Source of the DNA: Anniella stebbinsi
Lineage: Eukaryota; Chordata; Lepidosauria; Squamata; Anniellidae
NCBI GenBank assembly: GCA_029215795.1
Contig: JARDYH010000002.1
Coordinates: 131,571,001 to 131,635,000, forward strand
DNA: 64,000 bases
Direction: 5' to 3'
The translations under genes were made by a program, and so were the position numbers. Within the stretch, counting starts at the first letter, position 1. Each line of letters begins with the position of its first letter. Positions 37,531-52,201 of this stretch are shown here, in pieces. Under the pieces are notes generated by a model. It saw only the letters and a program-made list of their open reading frames with translations. It made no database searches and was not told the DNA's origin.

Positions 37531-39002
37531 GGCCGAGCAGGTTCATACGGGAGCAGGTTCATGCTTCCATTAACAGCTCGTCTGAGCTTAGTGGGGATCT
37601 ACTCCAATGTCATATTCCTGAGACTCATAGTTGCGCAGCCAAATTCTATGCATGCTTACTTGGCAAAATGCCCCACTGAGTTTGCTGGGGTATACTCCCA
37701 AGTGTGTATAGGATTGCAGCCCAAATCTGATTTGAAATCTTTAATCTAAAGATGAGATGTCATTTGACTTGATGTCCTCAGCCCTTACACTCCATAAAAC
37801 ACAGTAGGATGAGGATATAATTATTAAATAGACCATATTTGGAAGGTGCGAAAGAAGAAAATGTTATTTGTGCTGGGTTGGCATTCAGTATTTTGCTGCC
37901 ACATGCAAAACATTAAAATGATACCACAACTTTATTCCATCACCACCAAAATAATGGGGGAAGCCTTTCTGCATGTCTATAGTCATATCAGCCAGCTGCC
38001 GTGATATTGCCTCCAGCTTCAGCTCTCACCTCTGTGCCTGCCAAAGAGCACTGCCCCCTCCTCCATAAGTGTTCATTCATTCCTCAAGTGGGGCCTGCAA
38101 CAAGATGTTGCAATGTGGTGTGCTCCTTTTTAGGTTTCCAATCTGCCTGCCATGCCCTTTTCCACTCCATCCCCCCAGAGAGTTCCATTTCTCTACCCGG
38201 ATATACACTCTGCATTGTGTGTGACCCAGTGAGCTTCATGGCTGAGTGGGGACTCACGTTGGCTCTCATGACAGAGTCGCACACCCGTTTCACACTCGGA
38301 TGCGGCGGAGCCCTTGCCTACCTTTCCATTACTTTTGAGACCCCCTTGCTCTTGCTTGGTCTCTGCTCATCTTGTAGGCATCAGGCCGCCTGCTACTCCT
38401 CCACCATCTGCTCTTCCCCAGTAGGAGCATCTGCTTCAAGACAGGGAAAGCCCCTTCCAGCTGCCTAAAAGCTGCCCCCTACAGACTGTTCCTCTAAGCA
38501 GCTGCCCAGGAATGAAACTTGGTTTTGGCCCACACACGAGACCACAGCTATTGCCAGAAGATGTAAAGCTCTAGAAACGTAGAGCCTATTTACGGGGAAG
38601 GGATGGTTTGCACAGGCAGCCCTAACATTAGGTAAAGTGATTTGGGGTACCCATAACAGTGGCAGACAGGAAGAGAAGCAGGCTTCACCTATGGAGGCAC
38701 AGCGGTAGTGTTGCACAGCAACCCTCATCCATTCTAGAGGAGCTTGCGCAGGAGAAATTCCCTGTGGATTGCACCCCTTTTTAATTAGTGGGAGTGATCC
38801 CATGTAGATTTCCAGTCTATGGCAAGAAGATGTTTTGGGTCTCATTGAGCCCCAAGTAAGACCTGTAACAAAATGTTGCAGCGTGCAGTCCTCCTGTTCA
38901 GGGATCCAGCCAGCCAGCCATACTCTTTTCTAGGATACTCCATTCGACCACAAGCACATTTTTCAGCTCCCCTTCAACAATCAGTATTTATTAATTATTA
39001 TT

Positions 39003-39170
39003 ATTGTTATTGTTATTATTTTATTTATTTATTTATTTATTACACTTATATACTGCCCCATAGCTGAAGCTCTCTGGGCATTTTACAAAGATTAAAACAT
39101 TGAACAGTAAAAACTGATATACACAAATTTAAAACCATAAGAACATAAAAACATTACATATCAAGACAAT
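39003..39170 (-). mobile_element. Antisense LINE tail with (TTTA)n
   Basis: A (TTA)n/(TTTA)n tract is followed by ACTGCCCCATAGCTGAAGCT and CTCTGGGCATTTTACAAAGA, a LINE 3' end read in antisense. Confidence 0.5.
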
Positions 39171-39919
39171 ATCCATTTAAAACACCTATTTCATGCCCAC
39201 TGAGCAGTGATGCAGCCAGGTAAATTTAGACCCTGGATTTCATGGCCTTATGCGGTTCCCTTTTATGCAGCCATGTGCGTTACTTCAGTTGTGAAGCCCC
39301 CAACTCACATTTCTGTTCTCACCTATAACCGCTGCTCCATGCTTTATAACTGCTTCTACATTCCTCTTATGTTAGAACAATAACAACATAACTGTTTGCC
39401 AACTGGACGTTTTGCATTTTAAACTCACTTCAATCATAGCATCATAATGGCTACAGGAATAAAATGGAGTTCATTTCTCGTGCTCTCATCATCTTCAGCT
39501 CTCTGGGTGGTCATTTGGTGGCCCTGGTTTTTTACCCCAAGGTCCAACCCTAGCTGTACCACTACCACTGTCCATGGTCACTCCTCATTTTTTGTACTTC
39601 TGCAAACATTGGGATTTCCTGGAACCTGCCAATACCTCCTCCTTGTGCATGGGCAGTGCCATTTTGGCTATGAAAGGATACACATTCGGATAATGAGTTT
39701 GCTATTAGTATTTAGGATTGTTCCTATGAATTCTCAGGTTTATTTTATTATTTTATATTCCATCTTTCTATCCAGCCAGGAAATCCAACAGGTTTTCTGT
39801 TTAATCCTTTCCTTTACACCCACTGGGGAAATTGCTTTCAGGAGGGGGGAGGGGGGCTCTGAGCTGACTAAGACATTTGCCTTATAATCTGCAAAGTGTC
39901 CCCAGCAGCTCTTGCAGAC

Positions 39920-40560
39920 AAAAGAATGTACTTCTTCATAGAATACATCATTAATGTATGGAATTTGCTGTCACAAGTTGTGGCGATAGCTTTAAAAGGG
40001 GATTAGACCACTGGAGTCTGGTAGCTCCAATGTCGGGGTGTGAAGGCAACAGCCATCTCCTGCAGTTGTCCCCTCCAACAACTGGTATTGAGGGGTACAC
40101 TACCATAGCCATTGATGGATCTCTGCTCCAAGCACTTGTCCAGTCCAGTGGAGTCTGGTGGCTCCAATGTTAGCAGGACAGTGAATCGCTCCAGGTTTCT
40201 GTCAGAACAGTCAGAACTCTAAAGGAGCTATCCAAGGTGCTCCTGCACTTTGGATAGCTCCTTTGGAGTTCTGACCGAAACCTGGAGAGGATTCACCACC
40301 CCAATGACATCAGAGCCACCAGCCTCCACTGAAATGGACAAGTGCTTGGAGCAGAGGTCCATCAATGTCTATTAGCTAAATGGAACCTCCAAGTTCAGAG
40401 GCAGTGTACCCCTCAATACCAGTTGTTGGAGGGAACAACAGCAGGAGAGGTCTATTGCCTTCACACCCTGCTTATGGGCTTCCTATGAAGCAGCTGGTTG
40501 ACCACTGCATGAAGCAGGACGGACCTTTGGTCTGATCCAGCAAGGTTCTTATGTGACAGA
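39920..40560 (-). mobile_element. Minus-strand copy containing the 40.04-40.47 kb hairpin
   Basis: Outer parts (TGGAATTTGCTGTCACAAG; AGCTGGTTGACCACTGCATG; TTTGGTCTGATCCAGCAAGG) match the family. The centre carries the large inverted repeat described separately. Confidence 0.6.
40037..40467. repeat. Large imperfect inverted repeat (hairpin), arms about 200 and 218 bp
   Basis: Left arm 40037-40235 and right arm 40250-40467 are reverse complements around a 14 nt loop. The closing stem is GAGCTATCCAA with TTGGATAGCTC. The left arm lacks about 33 bp present in the right (GCCTCTGAACTTGGAGGTTC region). The right arm is continuous with a minus-oriented copy of the widespread 'CTTGTGGTAGTGAATTCC' repeat, so the left arm appears to be an inverted duplication inside that repeat. 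Confidence 0.75.
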
Positions 40561-40695
40561 ACATGCTGCACATTGCATCATCATTAGAGCCCCTAAAAAT
40601 ATTGTCCTCATCCACCCCCACAGGTGACAGTGCCTTTCAGGACAGCTTCACAGTCTCTGAGCAGAGAGCTTCAGCTATTGTACGACATACACATG

Positions 40696-40717
40696 AAATA
40701 AATAAATAAATAAATAA
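40696..40717. repeat. (AAAT)n microsatellite
   Basis: Five AAAT-type units. Confidence 0.8.
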
Positions 40718-42330
40718 CAACTTTAGCACTCCTCCTGTTTGATGTTCGATACTAGTTACTTGGCTCTTACTCCCAGAGGTGACCCCACCATAAGGCATGA
40801 TGTAGAAGTTGCCTTAGGCAGCAGATTTTCATGCTCAATGGGGTACAACGACTCATCATGAAGTAATGCGCACACAAGCCCCTTCAAAATGCGCTCCATG
40901 TTAAATAAAATGGGGAGTGGGGTGCCATCTGGATCCCCCACATTCAAACACCCCAAATGTCCTGCCCAAATGTCCTGGCTGGCTGTCCCCACAGTCTAAA
41001 TGATGAGAGAAGATCAACGGTCCTGTTTTGTGTGAAGAGGGCCTGAGAGTTGTGTGGTTTCACTGTTGGGAGTAGGTTTATTTTGACCAAGTTCTTGGAC
41101 GCCTACTGACTAGACCGCTCGAAGCAGGCAGCCAAAACCTCCGCGGTTTGCCCACAACAGGAAGGTCTGGTGCCCACTTCCAGTGAGCTCGCTAGCAGTT
41201 GGCCCTCTGCCCTCAGCAGACATCGAAGTCACCAGCTCTTACTCCTCTGTTGAGAATCAGAAGCAGTGCCAGAGTTAGGGCGGGGAAGAGATGTCCAGTA
41301 ACCTCTGAAGGAGCACTCCTAGATATATTCAAGACTAAGACTGCTGTAGTCTTGGCAAACACACTTACTCAGGAGTAAGTCCCACTGGGCCCAAAGAGAC
41401 TTCTGAGTAAACAACTGTGAGCTGAAAAAAGGAAAAGTCTTTCAAGAGCTTTTGACATAAGTTTACTTTTTTAAACCTCACAACTCTAGCAATTTTATCA
41501 ACACAAATAAAAGTAATTCCCCTCTTAAGGAAGGGGATTTGTGCCTTTGATGTGCAGAACTATGTGATTATTTTTATTTGTAGTAGGCCTGGTTTCTTCA
41601 GGCTGAGATCTTACAAGATTTTTATCTCGCCTTTCCCCATATCACTCCAAGGCAGTTTGTTACAATGATTAAAAGTAAACACATCATACAAAAGTAAGGC
41701 AATTGTCTGTGTAAACAGCAAGTAACTGTTGTAATTTGCAGGGCCGGCCTTAAGGATGGGCAAGCTGCACGCATCCCCAAGGCCAAGCTGAGCTTGGTGC
41801 CTCACTGGGTTTGGGCTGCACTACCAGCTGTGAGTTAGGATGACAAGTTAGGATGTCTTTAACCTTCCCACCCCCACCCCAACTTCTACAGGTTGTTTGG
41901 GTAGGGACCAGTCATAAAAATGAACTTCCATCAGTTTGCTTTAAAGAATGTTCCCCTTTTTTCAGTTTACATTATTTTCAGCTCATTTTCTATAGATAAA
42001 TGAACCTAGCTTTACTCTGAGACAACATTACCAACCCCTATAAAAACTACACATACTATAAAGGACTATAGATAATAATTGTGTGTGGGGGGGGTGTAAG
42101 ATGACGGGCATTGATGGAGGGGGGTCGCGCTTCGTCCAGGACACGATCTACCCTGGGGCTTGCACTGGTCATATGGGTAAGGCAGAAAAATATTCTCGTG
42201 TGGCCTGAAATAAACCTGGGGTGGGTGGGGAGCGGGAGCCCCTGTTCCACCCTGTCCCGTTGAGGAGGGGATGCATTTGCAAGAGATCCTTCTCTCCTCT
42301 TTGGCGGTGGCTCTCGCCGTCATTTTAACT

Positions 42331-42350
42331 TTCGCGCGCGCACGCGCGTG
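42331..42350. repeat. Alternating purine-pyrimidine tract (Z-DNA-prone)
   Basis: Twenty bases of strictly alternating C/T and G/A at the upstream island's edge. Such tracts favour left-handed DNA under negative supercoiling and often sit near active promoters. Confidence 0.5.
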
Positions 42351-42807
42351 TGATTGCAATCTTGAAATGTGCACCGAGAGGGGAAATATGGGGGCCCGCG
42401 GTTGCAAGCCTCACGGGACGAAATGGGGGGGGGGGGGAGCAGCAGGCGGGTGTCCATTTCCCTCCGCAGCCTTCCAGAAGAAGAAAAAAAAATGACTAGA
42501 CGCGAATCCTGCCTTGCAACAGGATCCTGGCTGCGGGGCGGAATTCGGGAGCATTTCCACACGGGGGTGTTGCCCACGCCTCGGTGTAAGCCCGGGCTGG
42601 CAATGCCAAGGCACCGCGGGCCTCTAGCGCTCGTTCCCTCCACTCCACCCCCACCCCACCCCACCCCCGCCGTCTCCTGGCCGGCCCGATCTCCCCTCCC
42701 CCGGGCGGGCGGCGCCTTGAAAGGCCGCTGGTTCCGCTCCGTCTCTCTCTCGCTCTTTCCACTTGTAGCAAACCGGGGAGGGGGGAACGAGCAATGCCAC
42801 CCGGGAG

Positions 42808-42830
42808 CCGGAACCCGCCGCCAAATAAGG
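42808..42830 (+). promoter_or_regulatory. ETS + CArG composite (TCF/SRF-type site) in the upstream island
   Basis: CCGGAA (42808-42813) is followed 7 bp later by CCAAATAAGG (42821-42830), a perfect CC(A/T)6GG. An ETS core a few bases from a CArG box is the layout of a ternary complex factor serum response element. Roughly four CArG matches are expected by chance in 64 kb, so the weight comes from the ETS neighbour and the CpG-island setting. Confidence 0.5.
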
Positions 42831-44364
42831 AGCGCGGGGTGGGGCCGGATCCTGCCCTTGTATGGCGCTTCCCCTCGGCTGCCGGCCCAGCCAAACCCGC
42901 GGCTGCAGCGGGGAGAAGCCTGTGCAGGGCTCCCTGGCGGGCCACCCCCGCGATCCGCCGCCGCCCGCCCCCACCGCGCTCTGCCCGCTTCCAGGCACCT
43001 GTCTGCTGCTCCTCCGAAGGTGCCTCGTCTCGCCTCGCCCCCTTGGCAGCAACAACGGCGGCGGCGGCAGCAGCAACCCTCGCCTAGAGACCTAGCCCGG
43101 GCGTGCGGGGGGGGGGTGTCTTTCCCCCTTCCTGTTCCGCACATCCTCCCCTCCCCCTTTGCTAGGCGCTGGTTCCGGCCCAAGACCTTCCTTTAGGAGA
43201 GCTGTCCTGCCCTTGCTGCTCCCGCCGGGAAGTCTCCGCGTGGGCTGCAGCATCGGAAGACAGCCCCCCCCCTTACCCAGGCCCGTAGCCAGGGGTGGGC
43301 TGGTGGGGGCCTGCCCCCTCTCAATTTCCTCTGCCCTCCCTAAACAAATAATTTTAAAATAGTTTACAGTTTTGTCTTTAAAAAGCCTGTCAACGAGATG
43401 ACCCCCCCCCCTTACTTTTTGGCGTCCCAACCTCAGAACTTTTAGCATGGCTACAAGGCTGCCCGCCCCCGGTCCGTGCCAATCTATCTACTCCTCCAAA
43501 GGTGGAGCCGTGTGTGTGTAAAGCGATTGCACTCACCATCGGAGCGAAGTTGATTGAACTCTCTTCCACGCCCCCCCCCCCGCAGCTTGCGCGTCTTCTC
43601 CCCCAAATCCCTCGGGGGAGGGGGTACGAGGTGTTACACACATCCAGAGGGATCGGGCGGAGCAATAATCGCCACGACTCAGAGAAGACGGAGGGGTTTC
43701 CATTCAAAAGTTGCTCCCCCAGCCCGCCACCCCACCCAAATCCCTGGGCAGGTTCTGGTTTTTGTCCTGGGAATGTTAATGGGACCGAATTCATCCAGCG
43801 TTTTGAGGTGGTGATGCTCAAAAGGCCTCATACAAAAGTAGAAACGTTCCTACGCGTCTCCTCTGTCGCCTCGCCCCCCCCCCCGCCGCCGCCCCCATCA
43901 GTGGTACCATTTCCGTTTTCTGTGGGGTTGGGGAGCAGTTATTCACAGCAAGGTTCAAATTCCCTATTTGTGGATGGATAGACCCAACTTTAAATTGCTG
44001 AAACAAAAGAGAAACTCTGCACGTGTGTGTGTGTGTGTGTGTTTAATTGCATTTGCTGTGTTTGTATTTCATCACTTCATAATAATAACTAGTGATCGAG
44101 GTGTTCTCAGGGAACAATCACGTGCGGCCTGGGGTCAATAGTGCCCTCATCCTCTCCACAGCGGATCTGTCCTAGACAAGCATCCTAAAGAACAGGCTCC
44201 CCTTCTAAGGCACAAATGGGGTGGGAGTGACACGGTAAATCTCTTTTTTCCCCTCCCCCGTTAGCCAATAGTTTTCTGAGCTCCAGTGGAAAATATGGCC
44301 GGGACCAAATGCCCTAACCAAGGTTTACAGTGCAATTCTATATGCACGTCTACCCAGAAGTAAG

Positions 44365-44550
44365 AGCCAGTGTGGCATAGTGGTTAGAGTATTGAACTGG
44401 GACTCGGGAGACCTGGGTTCTAGATTCCCCCCCCCCCGGGTGAGCTTGGGCCAGTCACTGATTCTCAGCCTAACCTACCTCACAGGGTTGTTGTGAGGAT
44501 AAAATGGAGAGGAGGAAGGCCATGTAAGCCGCGGGATGTAAGTTTAATAA
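44365..44550 (+). mobile_element. Sauria-SINE-like SINE with shortened middle
   Basis: AGCCAGTGTGGCATAGTGGT, AGACCTGGGTTCTAGATTCC, CCTAACCTACCTCACAGGGT and TGTTGTGAGGATAAAATGG. A poly-C run replaces the stretch after the B-box region. It sits between the two CpG islands. Confidence 0.75.
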
Positions 44551-45599
44551 TATTTTTTTTAAGTTCCACTGTGTTCAGTGGGGCTTCCTCCAAGGTCATT
44601 TTCGCATCCTGTCTTATTTGGGACTTCACCCCATAGGTTTACCTCCTAGTAAATGCGCCTACGAATCTGTGATCGATACAGTACGATGTTAGAGAGTGAA
44701 CCATTTCTGCCTCATCCTCCCCTCACAGTATTCCTATGTAGCATACGTGCCATCAGTAAAGTTTTTTATAAAAACTTGTTCTGATGTCTTTTTTTTATGC
44801 ACAAGTTCTGAGAGCTAAAGAAGTTGTTCTTCTCCATCTCCTCGCTCACACACTAACACACATCTGGTCGGGCAGGTGCGATCCAGCCTCACACGGAAGA
44901 GTCGGGAGGATCGCTTCGCTCGCTCCCCCCCCCCCCCTCGCCAAATCAGGTTTCCTACCGGAGTGCATTTCATTCTCATTGCAGAGCTGGCCGTGCAGGA
45001 GTTGGGTAAGTGGAGCTATTGCAACATATAATTTTTTCCATACGTTTGCTACATAACTCGGAGGGTTTTTATTTAAAGATAGCATCAGTTGGCACACTTA
45101 GCACGAAACCACCTAATTACTGACGCCTTGCAAGTGCCAAACTATAAAGGGGGGAGGGGAAGACTAGAAATCACAGACAAGTGTTACCTGCTTGAAATTA
45201 TTATTCGAAATGTTATAGCACTGTGTCTGAATTCAAGAGATTTGATTTTGGAAGGAGGGGAGAGAGGATTGCAGCGCCCACCGTAATCCAACCCCCCCCC
45301 CAATAATAATTACAAGGGGGAATTGAGTCTGCCACGGCCTTTCCTGTTACCAATGTACATCCTAACTAAACTCCCATAAATGTCCCGGCTGCTGAAGCTG
45401 GCGCTTCTTGGCAATCGGTATGGTTTCCCAGAGAGACCGAAGTGTCTCTCGACATTCCTGCTCTCTTTCATAAGCATTTTGCCCATTGTCACTGGAAGCA
45501 GCAGATCCACTTGGGAGTATCTGGGACTACTGGAGGATCTTGGATTGTTTACTCATGATTTTGATGCCTCCCCATTCACTCTCGCCAGAACGGTGTAAG

Positions 45600-45790
45600 T
45601 GGAGAGAGTTTGGGTTTTGGAGTGTGGGATGAACCCCTGAATGTGCCAAGGAGATCCCTGGGCCAGTCACTCCCTCTCTCAGCCCAGCCTACCTTGCAGG
45701 AGTGTTATGAGGATAACATGGAAAGCTCCCTTTAGGCCATCCTGAGCTCCTTGGAGGAAAGGTAGGCTATAATAAAAATAGCAAAAGCCT
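45600..45790 (+). mobile_element. Degraded Sauria-SINE-like SINE
   Basis: TGGGCCAGTCACTCCCTCTC, AGCCTACCTTGCAGGAGTGT, TATGAGGATAACATGG and CTCCTTGGAGGAAAGGTAGG mark the body and tail. Confidence 0.6.
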
Positions 45791-45914
45791 AGTAATTTGT
45801 AATAATAATAAAGAGCTGTGGCACCCCAGGAGCTGACAAATTTATTGTGGCATGCTTATTAATTTATAACAATAACGTAATAGTAATAATCATCTGAGAG
45901 GTGAGGTAACCTGA

Positions 45915-46030
45915 GCACACAAGTCAGCCTACCTCACAGAGTTGTTGTGGGGAGAAAGTGTGTATGGTGACGACACTTAGGCCATACTAAGCTCATCGGA
46001 AACACGGCGGAATATAAGTATGATAAACAG
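45915..46030 (+). mobile_element. Partial Sauria-SINE-like SINE
   Basis: CAGCCTACCTCACAGAGTTG and a GGCGGAATATAAGTATGATA tail; the tRNA-derived head is missing. It ends about 0.1 kb before the EGR3 CpG island. Confidence 0.5.
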
Positions 46031-46886
46031 GGGTGGAGTCGAGTGGGGGATGAATGATATGCTCTTCTCCAAAACTAGAGAGCTGGCTTAACTAGGGTTT
46101 CTGCTTAGGTTCATAGTCGGGATACGGTCAGGACCCTCCCTCCGGGAATCCAGTGTTGTCAACACAGCCTCTGGGCACCTCGCATCCTGGGGCAGCGAAG
46201 GCCAAGCTACGAAGCAGAGGCTCTTGCTAGGGAGGGAAATGTATCCCATCTAGGGCAGTGAGCGGCCTGCTTTAAAGTGGGGACAGGCAACCTGGTGCCC
46301 CCCCCAAACACACGCAAGGCTACCCCCTTTGGCATCTCCGCCAACACCCCCCCCCCCACGCGCGTGGTTTGTCCACCTCTTCTTCACCCGGGAAGGGCAA
46401 TCAACCGACAACGGCGGGGTGGGGGTGAGTAGCTGTCCGGTTGGAACGGCAGCGTCCCCTCCGTGGTGGCTCGGATCTCGTGGTGCGTGGCTCAAAGGCC
46501 ACTGCTTAGCAATGGGCGCTTTAGAAAAGCACAGCCAGGACCGAGCGCACGCGCCTGTCTGCTACGGAGGCGCTTAATCCCCCTCCCCCCTTCTTATCCT
46601 GCCTCCTTCCCAAAGCCGAACACGAGGTCAATGATGACAGAGGAAGCCCGGTGGGGGCGTGGGGCGCTCGCCAGCCGGTGCACTCGGCTAGGGAAGCTGG
46701 CCGCGTGTAGCGGCCGCTCCAGGGTGGCCCCGCAGCGTCCGGCGGCGAGCCCCCCGACGTTGCTCCCCTGCGAGCGGTACGAGGAGGTGTCGGTCTGCGC
46801 GGTCCTGCTTTGCATCTCTCTCCCCTTTGCAGCAGCAGCGGCGGCGGCGGCGCTCGGGCTTCTGCTGGCTTCCTGCTTTCTAAACG

Positions 46887-46917
46887 TTCCATTGTGAGGA
46901 GCTTCCATTGTGACGTC
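46887..46917 (+). promoter_or_regulatory. Duplicated TTCCATTGTGA motif, second copy running into a CRE
   Basis: TTCCATTGTGA occurs at 46887-46897 and again at 46903-46913, 16 bp apart. The second copy continues as TGACGTCT, a near-consensus CRE (46911-46918). TTCC is a reverse-strand GGAA, the core of an ETS site, so each repeat could offer an ETS-like contact upstream of the CArG box. Confidence 0.6.
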
Positions 46918-46942
46918 TCGGCTTCGGCTCGGCTTTGTCTGT

Positions 46943-46952
46943 CCATATATGG
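46943..46952 (+). promoter_or_regulatory. CArG box (SRF site) of the EGR3 promoter
   Basis: CCATATATGG is a perfect CC(A/T)6GG serum response element core, about 70 bp upstream of the inferred transcription start. Position and neighbours (CREs on both sides, TATA-like box downstream) are as expected for an SRF-driven immediate-early gene. SRF dependence of EGR genes is established; binding here is inferred. Confidence 0.85.
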
Positions 46953-46957
46953 GCAGC

Positions 46958-46966
46958 TACGTCACG
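46958..46966 (+). promoter_or_regulatory. CRE-like element TACGTCACG
   Basis: TACGTCA, the half-site-extended CREB/ATF motif, lies 5 bp downstream of the CArG box. Known EGR3 regulation by CREB and calcium/cAMP signals makes this a likely functional site. Confidence 0.75.
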
Positions 46967-46984
46967 GAGCTTTCCCGTCGCTCA

Positions 46985-46993
46985 CATAAATAG
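46985..46993 (+). promoter_or_regulatory. TATA-like box (CATAAATAG) of EGR3
   Basis: CATAAATAG is the only AT-rich core in this GC-rich promoter. It sits 33 bp downstream of the CArG box and 500 bp upstream of the coding start, which fits a focused immediate-early promoter. The start near 47015 is an estimate. Confidence 0.65.
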
Positions 46994-47015
46994 GCTGGTG
47001 GATTTCCCTGGCTGA

Positions 47016-47485
47016 GCATTTGGGCTGCAGTGAGGGAACCTGCTGAACGGGCGAACAGAAGGCAAAGCAAGGCAGGGAAGGGAAGAGAAGAGACGAAGGC
47101 GCGAGCGAGCGGAGCGGGGCCGGGGAAAGAGGGAGGCAGGGAGGGATTAAAGACTCCCACCATCTTCTACCATCACATCTGCAAAGCAGATCGGTTCTCC
47201 CCCCGCCCTCCAGGAAACACCTCCAGGGGTCCACCGAGGATTGCGTGCCCCCACCGGCCCACCCACCCACCTCCCTCGGCCAACCCGCCCTCCCCCGTCC
47301 ACACGGCGCCTTCCTCCCCTCCTCCTCGCCGCCGCCGCAACTTTTCTCTCGCATGATCTCCTTCGCACGGATTTGCCATTCGGATGTCGTCTCTTCGGAA
47401 ACGGAGCTCGGAGGCGCTTTGAACCCGCCGTCGCCGCCGCCTCTCCTCCTCCTCGCCCTCTGCCTCTTCCTCGTCCTCCAGTGCT
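47016..47485 (+). other. EGR3: EGR3 5' UTR (start approximate)
   Basis: The transcription start is placed about 25-30 bp downstream of the TATA-like CATAAATAG, so near 47015-47020; this is inferred. The leader is about 470 nt. It is purine-rich first (GGGAAGGGAAG-type, to 47150) and then pyrimidine and CCG rich. No ATG occurs before 47353. Two upstream ATGs follow, at 47353 and 47384 (separate entry). Confidence 0.65.
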
Positions 47486-51238
<3,753 letters not shown>

Positions 51239-51577
51239 CGCTACTCCCGCCCCGCCGAGTCCCAGTGCCTCCCGAGCCAGGCTGCCTTTGGCTGCGCCTT
51301 TGCGCAGGACCCGCGCAGCGGCGGCAGGAGCGGCTGCTCGCCTCCCCGGGCTCCCGCTGGAGGGATGCCTTTGTGCGCACGCCTCCCGCCGCCGGCGACG
51401 TGGTGGTGGCGGGAGGGGGCCCTGAACTTCCCGCCGGATCGTCTTGATCCGAAGCGGCTTCGGAGGGGACGGGAAGCGGGGGCTGAGCCACTTCTCCCGG
51501 ACGAACTGTCGTTGGCAGCGGGGGCGTGGGGGGCTCCGTCGGGCCTGTGTGAATGAGGAGCGCGGGGCGGGGGCGGG

Positions 51578-51602
51578 ACGACGACGACGACGACGACGAC
51601 AC
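51578..51602. repeat. (ACG)n repeat in the EGR3 3' UTR
   Basis: Eight ACG units directly after GGGGCGGGGGCGGG, in transcribed but untranslated DNA. Confidence 0.85.
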
Positions 51603-52164
51603 GCAAATGGACACGGGAACGCTTCCCTGGACACCCCCGCCCCCCACCCTCCCTCCTAGACGCCCCTGGGGATCTTCTTCCTCCTTTCCTTCTCCCTCGA
51701 CGGAGGGGGGCACCAAAGCGCAGTGCTCGCTGCCCGTGGAGACCGCCTGTGTGCACGCGTGTGTGCCTGTGTGTGTGCGCGTGTGCCAGGCCCTGGAGCT
51801 GAACTAGGCTGCTTTTTTACCCCCCTCGGTGAACCTTCATCCCTCCCCCTCCCCTCCGAAGGGACTGTGCGCAGCACAGAGAAGCACTCAGGAGAGAACC
51901 CCCCCCCCACGCCCCCATCCCATCGCCCTGGGGAGACGGTGGAAGACCCACAGTGCGGCCTTTTGCATCCGACGGCTGCTGCCCTGCCCTAGTTTGTGGC
52001 GCTGCTGCTGCTGCTGCCGCTGCCGGCGGGGGCTGCTGGCTTCTCCCTTCTGCCTCTAGCCCCTTGTGCGGAACAACATCGTCTTCCCAGGCGCCTTTGG
52101 CACGGCTTGGGAGCAGTCGGAGCTATTCCTGGCTCTTAAGAGTTGATTCCCAAGACCCTGCTTT

Positions 52165-52201
<37 letters not shown>

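Larger units (their letters stand above)
34663..39002. other. Intergenic, no gene seen
   Basis: Antisense LINE scraps (35.1, 37.2 kb), a (TG)n tract and short squamate repeat pieces near 37.6-37.73 kb. A 155-codon ORF at 38001-38468 has no domain; part of it (GTGACCCAGTGAGCTTCATG, 38221) is antisense SINE. Confidence 0.5.
42100..43830. other. Upstream CpG island about 4 kb from the EGR3 start (candidate enhancer or second promoter)
   Basis: A second CpG-dense block, separated from the EGR3 island by about 2.3 kb of ordinary DNA with SINEs. It includes an alternating purine-pyrimidine CGCGCGCGCACGCGCGTGTG tract, CCACC repeats (42645-42668), an ETS-like CCGGAA and a perfect CArG box. About 43276-43460 looks like an AT-richer repeat insertion (starting GGCCCGTAGCCAGG). 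Long open frames on both strands are low-complexity Pro/Arg/Gly and show no protein family. It could be a distal regulatory element of EGR3 or the promoter of an unannotated noncoding RNA. Confidence 0.6.

Noticed and set aside
37833..37842. CCATATTTGG CArG match followed by GGAAGG
   Set aside because: About four CArG matches are expected by chance in 64 kb; this one lies in AT-rich intergenic DNA 9 kb upstream with no island.
42320..43196. Overlapping 275- and 287-codon frames in the upstream CpG island
   Set aside because: Low-complexity Pro/Arg/Gly translations on both strands at once; no homology I recognise.
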